Below, piece by piece: positions 1-7,937 of a stretch of DNA of 64,000 nt. How positions within the stretch are numbered: the stretch's first letter is position 1; each line of letters starts with the position of its first letter. This stretch comes from Clostridium ihumii AP5 (GTDB lineage: Bacteria > Bacillota > Clostridia > Clostridiales > Clostridiaceae). The translations under genes were made by a program, and so were the position numbers. The notes beneath the pieces were generated by a model. The model was not told the DNA's origin. It worked only from the letters and a program-made list of their open reading frames with translations, and did not search any database. Location: the NCBI RefSeq assembly GCF_000612845.1, contig NZ_CCAT010000085.1, positions 124,001 through 188,000 of the forward strand, given 5' to 3'.

Positions 1-323
1 AATTCCATGGGATTAAAAGGTTTTGTTATATAGTCATCTGCTCCCATAGAAAGTCCATTTATTTTATCCATATCCTGCGATTTAGCACTTAACATTATTA
101 TTGGTATGTTATATTTATTTCTTACTTTCATGCATAATTGTAATCCATCAACTCCATGCATCATTATATCGAATATAGCTAATTGTACATCTTCATTATC
201 TATTATTTTTAATGCATCTTCCCCATTACTTGCCTTTAAAACGTTATACCCATCATTTTTAAGATATACTTCTATAAGTTCAAGTATTTCTATTTCATCA
301 TCAACAATTAAAATGTTGTACAT
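1..323 (-). CDS. Response regulator, receiver domain (partial, runs off left edge)
   Basis: Only about 107 N-terminal residues are inside the window. They form a CheY-type receiver: it begins MYNILIVDDE, with the acidic pocket at D8/D9, the phospho-acceptor Asp near residue 52 (AIFDIMM), the conserved Ser at 79 (MLSAK) and Lys at 101 (YITKPF). This pattern, with ADDYITKPF, is typical of OmpR/VanR-family regulators, which carry a winged-helix DNA-binding domain further on, but that part is not visible. The ATG follows an AGAGGAG ribosome site at 6-10 bases. The partner kinase is presumably to the left. Certain as a receiver; output domain unknown. Confidence 0.9.
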   Translation of the reverse strand, partial: MYNILIVDDEIEILELIEVYLKNDGYNVLKASNGEDALKIIDNEDVQLAIFDIMMHGVDGLQLCMKVRNKYNIPIIMLSAKSQDMDKINGLSMGADDYITKPFNPME

Positions 324-366
324 AATATCTCCTCTTTTCTCTAGTTCATCATGATTATACACCTAT

Positions 367-2289
367 TTATATCTTAAACCCAAGAAAATTGAAGTGATAC
401 ATTTCTAATCCAAACACCAAATTAGCTATTGATACTATCACATAAAAAAGCTTTACTTTTACCTTAACATTACATTTTGCAAGTATACCTATTGTATATA
501 TAATAGACATAATACTTAAAATAGTAGCTACTACTATACATCCCAATAATATATATAATAATGAGATAAAAGATGAATCATTAATTAATATAATTGAAAC
601 TGCTAATATTACACTTCCATAAAAACCCATAATACTTAGAAATGATATAATACAATTACATATATTTAATCTTTTTATTTCTTTAAAGTCCTCATTTTCT
701 TGCTTTTTTACTAGTCTTTTCACACACCTAAACAATGATCTAGATATTACTATTAAAAAAATCACTGTAGAAAAAGCTAGTAAAACTATATTTAATTCTC
801 TGCCTTGATATAAATTTATTTTTTCATACGCATTATGACTTACATCATTAAATGCATATATAACCTGTCCTTTTTCATCAAGTCTAAATGCAAATTTCCC
901 CTTACCATCTTCCCTAGCAAACACACCATCATCAGTTTCTACAAGCTTTGTTACATTTTTTTCTTTTGCATTAGTATATTCCTTTAAACTTAAAGTACCA
1001 TCTTTATTATCCACTATTTCCATATCCATAGTAGGATCAAATAGATATCCAATTTTCATAATGTTACTTTTTGAAATTCCATCATAATTTCTATAAATAC
1101 CACTATACTTGCTATAATCTTTATAATTTTTAGGTATTATATCTTTATACTCATTGATATTCTCTGTATAAAATTCATCTAAAAAGTCTTCTTCTATATT
1201 AAATGGCACTGGATTTAATGAATTAGTTGCTACATAAACACCTAAATTTTGTTTGGGTATTAAAAACATAGTTGTTGTATATCCTGGCAACGCCCCTTCA
1301 TGCTTTATTATTTCTTGTCCATTTCTATTACTTCTAATAAATCCATAACCCATACCTGAAAAAATATTATCATTTGCAAATTGCTTACTTTGCATTAATT
1401 TTGAAGTTTCCACATTCATTATTCTATTACCTTGAAATTCTCCATTATTTAAATGAGCCAACATAAAGTTTTCCATATCCTTTACAGTAGCTACTATTCC
1501 TGAAGAACCCGAAGTATATTGATAAGCTAAAGGAACTAATGTATAAGATTTATATGATATTTCATACCCTTTTGCAAGATTATCATTATCTAATCTTACC
1601 AATGAATTATTCATCTTAAGTGGATATAATATATTGTCATTTATATACTGTTCATAGCTCATTCCTGAAACTTTCTCAATTATATATCCTAAAATGTTGT
1701 AACCTTGATTTGAATATCTACTTACTGTATCTGGCTCTCTAGTTACAATTATTTTATGATTATCAAAATAATATTCTTGCGACTTTATATTATTCTTATC
1801 TCTAGTATTCCCATTTATTTCACTTGCTTCATCTACTCCACTTGTGTGTGTTAATAGATTTCTACAAGTTACCTTACCTACAAATTTATTTTCTATTTTA
1901 TAAGGTGCAATATACTTCTCAACATTTTCATTTAAATCAATCTTACCTTGTTCTGCAAGTTGCATAATGGCAGTTGCTGTAAATAACTTACTTACTGATG
2001 CTGCTGGAAATAATGTTTCATCAGGATTAATCACTTTTTTCTCATCTAGATTGCTATATCCATATCCTTTTTTTAAAATTTCTTCTCCATCTTTTACAAC
2101 AACAACTGCAGCTCCTGGCAAGTTATACTTGTCTATATTTTTTTTAAAGAAATCATCCATAAAATACTCAATATTTTCATGATTTATTTCCATATCATTG
2201 CTCAATGCCAAAGTTGGTATACTTATATAAAGACAAAATGTTATACTACAAAGTAATATTAATACACTCTTTCTTAACCTTTGTTTCAT
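367..2289 (-). CDS. Beta-lactamase-fold serine hydrolase with C-terminal membrane segments
   Basis: 640 residues. A signal peptide (about residues 8-30) precedes a class C beta-lactamase / penicillin-binding-like domain with all three active-site motifs: SVSK at 98-101 (nucleophile Ser), YSN at 192-194 and HEG at 330-332. The last 140 residues hold four or five hydrophobic helices, so the enzyme is probably exported and anchored by its C-terminus. Family members include peptidases, esterases and PBP-like proteins of envelope or peptide metabolism; the substrate cannot be read from sequence. It ends close to the response regulator gene and has its own RBS (AAAGGGTG). Family assignment is secure, role is not. 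Confidence 0.88.
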   Translation of the reverse strand: MKQRLRKSVLILLCSITFCLYISIPTLALSNDMEINHENIEYFMDDFFKKNIDKYNLPGAAVVVVKDGEEILKKGYGYSNLDEKKVINPDETLFPAASVSKLFTATAIMQLAEQGKIDLNENVEKYIAPYKIENKFVGKVTCRNLLTHTSGVDEASEINGNTRDKNNIKSQEYYFDNHKIIVTREPDTVSRYSNQGYNILGYIIEKVSGMSYEQYINDNILYPLKMNNSLVRLDNDNLAKGYEISYKSYTLVPLAYQYTSGSSGIVATVKDMENFMLAHLNNGEFQGNRIMNVETSKLMQSKQFANDNIFSGMGYGFIRSNRNGQEIIKHEGALPGYTTTMFLIPKQNLGVYVATNSLNPVPFNIEEDFLDEFYTENINEYKDIIPKNYKDYSKYSGIYRNYDGISKSNIMKIGYLFDPTMDMEIVDNKDGTLSLKEYTNAKEKNVTKLVETDDGVFAREDGKGKFAFRLDEKGQVIYAFNDVSHNAYEKINLYQGRELNIVLLAFSTVIFLIVISRSLFRCVKRLVKKQENEDFKEIKRLNICNCIISFLSIMGFYGSVILAVSIILINDSSFISLLYILLGCIVVATILSIMSIIYTIGILAKCNVKVKVKLFYVIVSIANLVFGLEMYHFNFLGFKI

Positions 2290-2424
2290 TCAAATCACCC
2301 TTTCTTTTATAATTTCATTGTAATCTATGGTGATTTTTATTTTTTAACTTTTTTCTTACGAAAATTATACGATTTTTTCTTTCTTAAAATAAACTCAAAT
2401 TGCTATTCACATAATTATCATAAT

Positions 2425-2460
2425 TCACTTATTTGTTCTAGTAACTTTACTTCTGAACAT
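2425..2460 (-). other. Possible 11-codon leader ORF
   Basis: ATG at 2460 preceded directly by AGGAGGTGAT, an almost full anti-SD complement, reads MFRSKVTRTNK and stops. It sits between a terminator-like hairpin (2485-2525) and the hydrolase gene, about 135 bases upstream of that start. It could be a leader peptide or the leftover 5' end of a lost gene. Only the strong ribosome site supports it. Confidence 0.25.
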
Positions 2461-2484
2461 ATCACCTCCTATATTAATTAAATA

Positions 2485-2525
2485 AAAAATAGTAGCCCCG
2501 TCTACAATTAGGCTACTAATTTTTT
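2485..2525. terminator. Terminator-like hairpin in leader
   Basis: AGTAGCC pairs with GGCTACT around a 13-base loop, flanked by A-run on one side and T-run on the other, so it could end transcription in either direction. On the minus strand it lies upstream of the hydrolase gene, so it could be an attenuator or the terminator of a lost gene. Confidence 0.55.
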
Positions 2526-2671
2526 ACTTAATTAAATTATAATACACCTCATTCCAATATAGAAAATTTTATATTATTACAATCAATCTCTGCTAATGCT
2601 CCATATGGAATTATCATCATTTTCTTTAACATATTCCGTTAATCCCAATAACCATAAAACAAAATAAATGT

Positions 2672-2713
2672 AAATAAGAAAGCTTAATGTTGAAGCATTA
2701 AGCTTTCTTATTT
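2672..2713 (-). terminator. Intrinsic terminator after the LytTR/DUF3021 pair
   Basis: A perfect 18-base stem (AAATAAGAAAGCTTAATG) with a 6-base loop TTGAAG, ending in TTATTT on the minus strand, 16 bases past the DUF3021 stop. Confidence 0.85.
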
Positions 2714-2729
2714 GCATTGTATTAAATTT

Positions 2730-3146
2730 TTACTTTTCTTTTATTTTTTTATTTATATTTTTTGCTTCCATTCTATAATAAAAATAAAATCCTCCCCAAA
2801 TAACAAATGATAAAATTATCATTCCTAATACTGTTATTATCATTGGTAATATTCCATGTTTAATTGGAATCCAGCCTATCCATAATGCTATTAGCAAATA
2901 AACTGTTAAGCCTGTCCCCATATGAATTAATACTTTTAATGGCATTGGTATTTTTTCATTATCATAAACTATAGTTGGAACACAAAATGAAATTCCACAA
3001 ATTATCGATGCTATAGCTTGAGTAATAAATTGACTATTTGTTTCAATAAAAAAAGCATCACTATTTAATGCTGCTATTATCCCACTAATAACAAAAAATG
3101 TTGAACCCCAAGCTATTCCAGATAATATCTTCTTTAATATTTTCAT
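2730..3146 (-). CDS. DUF3021 family membrane protein
   Basis: About 138 residues with four hydrophobic helices (near residues 10-28, 42-60, 74-95, 102-125) and a basic C-terminal tail, the layout of DUF3021. These small membrane proteins are habitually paired with a LytTR DNA-binding protein, as here: the LytTR gene lies 16 bases upstream, and the pair is probably one membrane-linked regulatory unit in which DUF3021 modulates the regulator. I chose the second ATG (3146) because AAGGAGG is 8 bases from it and only 2 from the first ATG at 3152. Confidence 0.82.
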   Translation of the reverse strand: MKILKKILSGIAWGSTFFVISGIIAALNSDAFFIETNSQFITQAIASIICGISFCVPTIVYDNEKIPMPLKVLIHMGTGLTVYLLIALWIGWIPIKHGILPMIITVLGMIILSFVIWGGFYFYYRMEAKNINKKIKEK

Positions 3147-3162
3147 AATCATATCCTCCTTA

Positions 3163-3606
3163 TTAAATTCCTAGGTATTTTTTAAAACTTGGCAAATATT
3201 TTCTAGATATATATTCTGTATACCCATTTTTAAGTTTAAGGTTCATTACGCCATTAAAGAAAGGTTCTACACTATCAACCATTTTTAAATTTATAAAAGC
3301 ATATTTTGATATTTGCATAAACCCACTGCCAAGCTGTTCACCTATTTCATACAACCTTTTCTTACTTTTATATGATTTATCCTTAGTGTAAATCATAAGT
3401 TCAGTTGCTTCTAACCTTACCATATATATCTCTCGTTTCTGTAAAATTACTATTTTTTCTCCTTCATTCACTGCGATAATTTCTGCATTTTCTTTTAACC
3501 TTAGTAATATTTCGTTTATCTCTTCATTTATCTCATTTGTATAAATAACAACATATGCCTGTTCGATGTTCTCGTTTATTTTAATCTCAACCTTAATAGA
3601 ACTCAT
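3163..3606 (-). CDS. LytTR-domain DNA-binding regulator
   Basis: About 147 residues. The N-terminal 50 residues are a short dimerisation-like segment; residues ~55-147 are a LytTR domain (EIYMVRLEATELMIYTKDKSY ... QISKYAFINLKMVDSVEP ... YISRKYLPSFKKYLG), which contacts DNA through beta strands. There is no receiver domain, so it is not a two-component regulator; it probably works with the DUF3021 protein encoded next and may control its own operon. The 12-base unit TTAAGGAGGATG occurs twice in tandem at the start (3604-3627), making the start ambiguous: ATG 3606 has an SD 12 bases away; ATG 3618 has one at zero distance. Confidence 0.82.
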   Translation of the reverse strand: MSSIKVEIKINENIEQAYVVIYTNEINEEINEILLRLKENAEIIAVNEGEKIVILQKREIYMVRLEATELMIYTKDKSYKSKKRLYEIGEQLGSGFMQISKYAFINLKMVDSVEPFFNGVMNLKLKNGYTEYISRKYLPSFKKYLGI

Positions 3607-3752
3607 CCTCCTTAACATCCTCCTTAAGCTAGCTTATATATTCATTATACTTTTAATTAACTATTAAGTCATAAAGAAACATCTATCATGCAATAATTTA
3701 ATAGTAAGATACTAAAAGACACCATTTAAATGCTATTTGATATTTTATATAT

Positions 3753-3795
3753 AAAAATAGTTAGTAAAACTTTTATAATTTTACTAACTATTTTT
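3753..3795. terminator. Terminator-like palindrome with loop CTTTTATAA
   Basis: AAAAATAGTTAGTAAAA (3753-3769) pairs with TTTTACTAACTATTTTT (3779-3795). The 9-base loop is identical to that of the palindrome at 7948-7982, and flanking bases are similar too, so the two may be copies of one unit. Confidence 0.55.
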
Positions 3796-3887
3796 GTAAC
3801 ATTATTTATTAGATTTTCTTTGGAATTTTTATGAATAACCTTTGAAAATTCCCCATTTCTTAAAATAGCATTATTCTAATTTAATAT

Positions 3888-4099
3888 TTGAAAAATGCTA
3901 TTATTTTTATGTGAGTTGAGAAAGTTTTATGTGCTTTTATTTTTAGATATTAGGAACAAAGTGAGTAATACCTACCTTAATTTTTCACTTTTCACTCTTA
4001 CTTCTTACTTGGTTCCAATATAAAAATAGAAATAACATGTAACTTTAGTAGTATCATTTGATAAAGAGATTCCTTTGAATTTGAGTTCGGAACCCTATA
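3888..4099 (-). mobile_element. Truncated MITE-like element, copy A
   Basis: Reading the minus strand from 4099 gives the end TATAGGGTTCCGAACTC and then 49 bases (4017-4065) identical to 27103-27151 in copy C, followed by further matching sequence. It has an internal deletion relative to C and no clear second terminal repeat, so the lower-coordinate boundary is approximate. It begins 5 bases beyond the stop of the FmdE-like gene. Confidence 0.7.
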
Positions 4100-4104
4100 G
4101 ATTA

Positions 4105-4647
4105 TTATAAAATGACAAATAAGTCTTCTGGTTTAGTTTCTATAATACTTCTAGCTAATTCTTGTCTCAATGATAATAATTTTTCTTTGTCTTGTATTGT
4201 CATAGATATATTTTCTGCTTTACACTTATGAGCTAGTTTAGAATAGTTTATAAACTCACTAGGTATTATTCCTTCTCTTAAATATAATTTTACTAGTTTA
4301 TCATCATATCCTATTTCAAAATAATATCTTCCACCACCAGGTGCTTTTTCTCCAATCTTAGCATTAGAATACTCACTATCTAATCTTAATTGTCCATGAG
4401 TTTTTACACGCATAACCATTTCTACAGCATCTATTATTCCTTTTCCATTTTGTCCTATTCCACTATAAAAAGTAAATTTTCCTCTTTGTGGTATTTCATT
4501 ACAAAGTTTCGGAAAAGTCATTACCATAATTTTAAATGCTAAAGCTGCTCCACCAATCATTTCTCTACCATGATATTTTAATATATCATCATAAGTTATC
4601 TCTATAATATCACTTTCATCTTTTATTATAATTTTTTCTTGTATCAC
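4105..4647 (-). CDS. FmdE-like protein, last gene of the Fur-box operon
   Basis: 180 residues, GTG start with TAGGTGG upstream. The segment YHGREMIGGAALAFKIM near residue 24 and the later GIIDAVEMVMRVKTHGQLRLD and GGGRYYFEI segments recall the FmdE family (FHGH-C-PG-ALGYR, then DAIQ ... GKGNL), originally the E subunit gene of formylmethanofuran dehydrogenase and now known in many metal-linked proteins. The cysteines of the FmdE metal motif are absent, so it may be a non-catalytic or ligand-binding variant. It is 13 bases downstream of the solute-binding lipoprotein gene and clearly co-transcribed. The family call is a resemblance judged by eye. Confidence 0.45.
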   Translation of the reverse strand: MIQEKIIIKDESDIIEITYDDILKYHGREMIGGAALAFKIMVMTFPKLCNEIPQRGKFTFYSGIGQNGKGIIDAVEMVMRVKTHGQLRLDSEYSNAKIGEKAPGGGRYYFEIGYDDKLVKLYLREGIIPSEFINYSKLAHKCKAENISMTIQDKEKLLSLRQELARSIIETKPEDLFVIL

Positions 4648-4660
4648 TTATTTCCACCTA

Positions 4661-5629
4661 CTACTTTATGAAAAGTTCATCTGTGTTAACTTCTTTTTCT
4701 ATCATTTTAGTTTTTAACATGAAGTCTGCTACATTTTGAAATGCCTTATGATCTTCCTCTGTTGTTTCTATATTAAAATCATATTGTTTATACATTTCTT
4801 CAACTGCTGATTTATCTAAATCAAGTTCTTTAGAAACTATATCCATAGTTTTGTCATAATTTTCTTCTATGTATTCAATTATCTTAGCTTCAGCCTTCAT
4901 AAATGTTTTTAGTTCTTCTTTATGCTCATTGTAAAAATCTTCTCTAACAGCAACTGCTATTACTGCATCTGTTAATCCTTGTCCATTAGCAACTAAATTG
5001 TATCCTTGTTGTTTTGCTTTGTATGCAGTAGGTCCTGCAAGTAATGCTACATCAGCACTTTTCCCATCTAAAGCAGCTTTTGCATCAGATATAGACATAT
5101 TCACATAATTAACATCATCTATAGTTATTCCAGCTTTTTCAAGGTATGCTACTAACAATTGATGTAAGTTAGTTCCAACTGGTCCTGCTATAGTTTTACC
5201 TTTTAAGTCTTCTGCTGATTTTATGTTTTTATCTAATGAATACATGCAAAATGCTTCTGGTGATCTACTATACATATTTAATATTTTTATATCTGCACCA
5301 TTTGCAGCTGCTGAAACTATAGAAGTTCCCCCAACAGCATATAAAATATCAACATCTCCTGATGCTAATGCTTGAGTTTGGTCAGCTCCTGATGTTATTT
5401 CAGCATATTTAATTGCAATATTCTTACCATTTGCACTGAATTCCTCTTCAAATATATTATTATTTTTTTGTATTATACTTGGTACATTTAAAGGTGATGT
5501 TACATGGGTTATTACTAACTCCTCTAAACTTGTTTCTTTTGTTGGTGTACATCCAACCATTGCTGTCATTACTATACCAGTTGCAATTACCGATGCTAAT
5601 TTTCTTTTTATTGATTTACTTAATTTCAT
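4661..5629 (-). CDS. NitT/TauT-type ABC transporter substrate-binding lipoprotein
   Basis: 322 residues. The signal peptide ends in AMVGC with the lipidated Cys at 27, so the protein is tethered outside the membrane. The body is an NMT1/SsuA-like periplasmic-binding fold, which in this transporter class binds nitrate, sulfonates, thiamine precursors or other small organic anions; the cue EDLKGKTIAGPVGTN (near residue 140) is characteristic. The ligand is not predictable from sequence. It lies 45 bases after the ATPase gene and 13 before the FmdE-like gene. RBS GGAGG at 8 bases. Confidence 0.88.
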   Translation of the reverse strand: MKLSKSIKRKLASVIATGIVMTAMVGCTPTKETSLEELVITHVTSPLNVPSIIQKNNNIFEEEFSANGKNIAIKYAEITSGADQTQALASGDVDILYAVGGTSIVSAAANGADIKILNMYSRSPEAFCMYSLDKNIKSAEDLKGKTIAGPVGTNLHQLLVAYLEKAGITIDDVNYVNMSISDAKAALDGKSADVALLAGPTAYKAKQQGYNLVANGQGLTDAVIAVAVREDFYNEHKEELKTFMKAEAKIIEYIEENYDKTMDIVSKELDLDKSAVEEMYKQYDFNIETTEEDHKAFQNVADFMLKTKMIEKEVNTDELFIK

Positions 5630-5674
5630 ACCTTTTTCCTCCGTTATCTTTGTATCTTTATGTACATATATTTT

Positions 5675-6391
5675 TTAATTAATTATTTTTAAGTCATTAA
5701 TTATTTTCTTTTTTAATTCAACAAACTTATAATCTAATAAATCTCTTGAATCATTTTCTTCTTCAATTTCATATTGAGATTTAATAACACCCTTTTCTAA
5801 AATTATTATTTTATCCCCAAGAATAAGAGCCTCATCTATACTATGAGTTACAAATAAAATTGAACATCTGGATGTGTTATGAATTTTTAATAATTCCTTT
5901 TGCATTTGTTCTCTTGTAAAAAAGTCTAATGCTGAAAATGGCTCGTCCATCATTATAAAATCTGGATCATATGCAAATGCTCTTGCAATTGATACTCTTT
6001 GTTTCATTCCACCTGATAATTGTTTTGGATATGCACTATAAAATTTTTTAAGACCTACCATTTCAATAATTTCATTAATTCTTTTATTATCTATATCATT
6101 TTTATCTATCCCAAAAGTTATATTTTTTTTTACATCTAGCCAAGGCATTAATCTATCCTCTTGAAATACATAAGCTTTTTTCTTTGAATTATCATCTAAA
6201 ATTTCTCCTTGATCTAACTTTTCCAAACCTGCTACAAGTCTTAATAATGTAGTCTTTCCACATCCACTTCGCCCTAAAATTACTGTTATCTTATTTGCTT
6301 GTATGTTTAAATCAATTCTATTTAGAACTTTTATACTATTTTTTTCAACAGTATAAAACTTACTTACATTTACTAATTTAATCCCATCCAT
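5675..6391 (-). CDS. NitT/TauT-type ABC transporter ATPase
   Basis: 238 residues with a complete ABC core: Walker A GRSGCGKTT (40-48), Q-loop YVFQED, signature LSGGMKQR, Walker B FIMMDEP followed by FSALD, and switch His in FVTHSIDEA. The QEDRLMPWLDV segment after the Q-loop is typical of SsuB/TauB-like ATPases. It powers the importer formed with the neighbouring permease and lipoprotein. It overlaps the permease gene by 14 bases, so translation is coupled. Confidence 0.92.
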   Translation of the reverse strand: MDGIKLVNVSKFYTVEKNSIKVLNRIDLNIQANKITVILGRSGCGKTTLLRLVAGLEKLDQGEILDDNSKKKAYVFQEDRLMPWLDVKKNITFGIDKNDIDNKRINEIIEMVGLKKFYSAYPKQLSGGMKQRVSIARAFAYDPDFIMMDEPFSALDFFTREQMQKELLKIHNTSRCSILFVTHSIDEALILGDKIIILEKGVIKSQYEIEEENDSRDLLDYKFVELKKKIINDLKIIN

Positions 6392-7142
6392 TTTTTTCTG
6401 ATCCTTTCAAAGCCTTATCAATTATAAATGCAAACATTCTATCTGTTATGTAACCAATTACACCTATTACTAAAATACCAACTATAACCTTATCTGTTCT
6501 AGACATTTGCTGAGCAAACAAAATCATATGACCTAAACCAGTTGATGCAGCAATCATTTCTGCACTTATTATGGCTCTCCAACTATAACCTAAACCTATT
6601 CTCATTCCAACTAATATATCTGACATAGCATATGGAAGTCTTATCTTAAAAAAACTTCTTGTCTTTGAATATCCATAAATTTTACCAACTTCCAATAATT
6701 TTTCATCACAACTTACAAATCCCTTTACTGTATTTAAGTATATTGGGAAAAATGAAGTTAAAACTATTATTCCTATCTTAGTTGTTTCACCTATACCAAA
6801 CCATAAAATTAGAAGAGATATTAAACTTAGCGGTGGCACATTCTTAAAAAATTGAATTATATTTTCATAATAATCATTACATTTTGGAAGAATAACTCTT
6901 ATCATTGCTAATACAAGTGCTAATATAGTTGCTATAAAAAATCCTTTTAAAACTCTTATATAACTTATGTAGATATCCTGAAAAATCTCTCCTGATACAA
7001 TCATTTTAAATAAAACATCTAATACCTTTGATGGTGATGGTAAAATATAAGAATTAACTAGCTCCATCTTAGTGGCTATACTCCATATAAAAACTAGAAT
7101 CACAATAGAAATCAATGTTTTTATCCATTTATTTTTATTCAT
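6378..7142 (-). CDS. NitT/TauT-type ABC transporter permease
   Basis: 254 residues with about six membrane helices. The BPD-transporter EAA loop is visible at EVGKIYGYSKTRSFFKIRLPYA (near residue 155), which docks on the ATPase. As in SsuC/TauC permeases, a cytoplasmic N-terminus is followed by helix 1 at about residues 9-25. It overlaps the hydrogenase-like gene upstream by 8 bases and the ATPase gene downstream by 14, so the three are tightly coupled. Confidence 0.9.
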   Translation of the reverse strand: MNKNKWIKTLISIVILVFIWSIATKMELVNSYILPSPSKVLDVLFKMIVSGEIFQDIYISYIRVLKGFFIATILALVLAMIRVILPKCNDYYENIIQFFKNVPPLSLISLLILWFGIGETTKIGIIVLTSFFPIYLNTVKGFVSCDEKLLEVGKIYGYSKTRSFFKIRLPYAMSDILVGMRIGLGYSWRAIISAEMIAASTGLGHMILFAQQMSRTDKVIVGILVIGVIGYITDRMFAFIIDKALKGSEKNGWD

Positions 7143-7761
7143 TTATTAAAACTCCATCTCCATTGTTACATCCATTTGGACAATAAAGCATCTCAACTAA
7201 GTCACTTTCCATATGTAATTTATTTTTAAAGTAATTTTCTATATTCTCTTTTCCTGAAATACTACTAATTTTAACCTCTAAAGATTTAAAATACCCTAAT
7301 GGAATAGGACTTTCATTGAGTTGTTTTACTTTAAGATTTTCATGGTCCGCTAGATTAGATATGAATTCTTTCCAACTTATAAATATGGTATCTTCTAAAT
7401 TCTTTTCATTTCCATAAATTGCTAAACTTTCACATGGTGTAGTAATTATTTTTTTCTTTCCCCTTAGTTCCTCTCTATTTGCAATTTCTATACCACAATG
7501 TATTAAAATTGGATCAATCTTAGGAATAAAAACATCTTCTTTATTTACATATTTATGAATTGTTTCTATAGCTAAAGGACATCTTTTATCTAAAAAAGTT
7601 CTATCTACTCCTTTAAGCTCTTTATTATACTTTTCTTTTACAATCTTATGCCAATCATTTTTAACTTCTACCCTTATGTATCCATTTTTATATAAGACTC
7701 TATCTAATTCTTCCTTTATGTACATATTGGCTACAACTGGATTTATAAAAATATATTTCAT
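7135..7761 (-). CDS. Minimal [FeFe]-hydrogenase H-cluster-domain-like protein
   Basis: 208 residues, first gene of the operon, RBS AAGGAGG. Three cysteine motifs occur in the order and context of the catalytic domain of [FeFe]-hydrogenases: KRCPLAIETI (C61; compare L1 TSCCPAW), ITTPCESLAI (C110; L2 MPC--K--E) and EMLYCPNGCNNGDGV (C194, C198; L3 E-MACPGGC-GGGQ). The segment DTIFISWKEFISNL matches the D-VLTTREL region between L2 and L3. The usual domain is about 350 residues with N-terminal ferredoxin modules; here everything else is deleted and the L2 lysine is missing, so hydrogen turnover is unlikely. It could hold a [4Fe-4S] or related cluster as sensor, carrier or electron donor for the transported compound. 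Similarity was judged by eye. Confidence 0.6.
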   Translation of the reverse strand: MKYIFINPVVANMYIKEELDRVLYKNGYIRVEVKNDWHKIVKEKYNKELKGVDRTFLDKRCPLAIETIHKYVNKEDVFIPKIDPILIHCGIEIANREELRGKKKIITTPCESLAIYGNEKNLEDTIFISWKEFISNLADHENLKVKQLNESPIPLGYFKSLEVKISSISGKENIENYFKNKLHMESDLVEMLYCPNGCNNGDGVLINE

Positions 7762-7846
7762 CGTTTCCTCCTTCCTAATTCAATCATGTATTTTAATATC
7801 TTTTCGTTAATATTTACTTTATATTATTTTTTAAATTAACAAATAA

Positions 7847-7887
7847 AGTATATTACATATGATATTGATAATCAATATCATATGTAA
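7847..7887 (-). promoter_or_regulatory. Promoter overlapped by 35-base Fur-box-like palindrome
   Basis: The palindrome 7853-7887 is perfect: 17-base arms (TTACATATGATATTGAT) around a single central base. With no loop it cannot be an RNA hairpin, so it is a protein-binding dyad. Its core TGATATTGATAATCAATAT closely resembles Fur-family boxes (GATAATGATAATCATTATC). On the minus strand a sigma-A promoter lies across it: TTGATT (7875-7870), 17 bases, TATACT (7852-7847). A repressor bound here would block polymerase. Iron response is inferred; Zur, PerR or another Fur-family protein is possible. Confidence 0.7.
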
Positions 7888-7937
7888 AGTTTGTAATATT
7901 AAAAATTTTTAAATAATTAAATTATAATAATATATCT

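Larger units (their letters stand above)
2290..2729. other. Intergenic region with two terminators and a short ORF
   Basis: About 440 bases between the beta-lactamase-fold gene and the DUF3021 gene. It holds two terminator-like hairpins (2485-2525, 2672-2713), a TATAAT-like -10 on the minus strand near 2536-2541 with no good -35, and an 11-codon ORF with a near-perfect RBS (2425-2460). The stretch 2526-2671 lies between the two hairpins and has short decayed-looking reading frames but no convincing gene. Confidence 0.5.
3607..4104. other. Intergenic region: terminator, hairpin and truncated repeat element
   Basis: About 500 gene-free bases. It contains the LytTR-gene promoter side, a terminator-like palindrome (3753-3795), a second hairpin (AAAATAGCATT with AATGCTATTATTTT, about 3862-3905) and a truncated inverted copy of the dispersed element (about 3888-4099). 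No ORF looks real. Confidence 0.6.

Noticed and set aside
2526-2671. Short minus-strand frames (one ending LLGLTEYVKENDDNSIWSISRD, another MMIIPYGALAEIDCN...)
   Set aside because: They lie between two terminators and could be a decayed gene, but overlap in different frames, have no RBS and match nothing I recognise.
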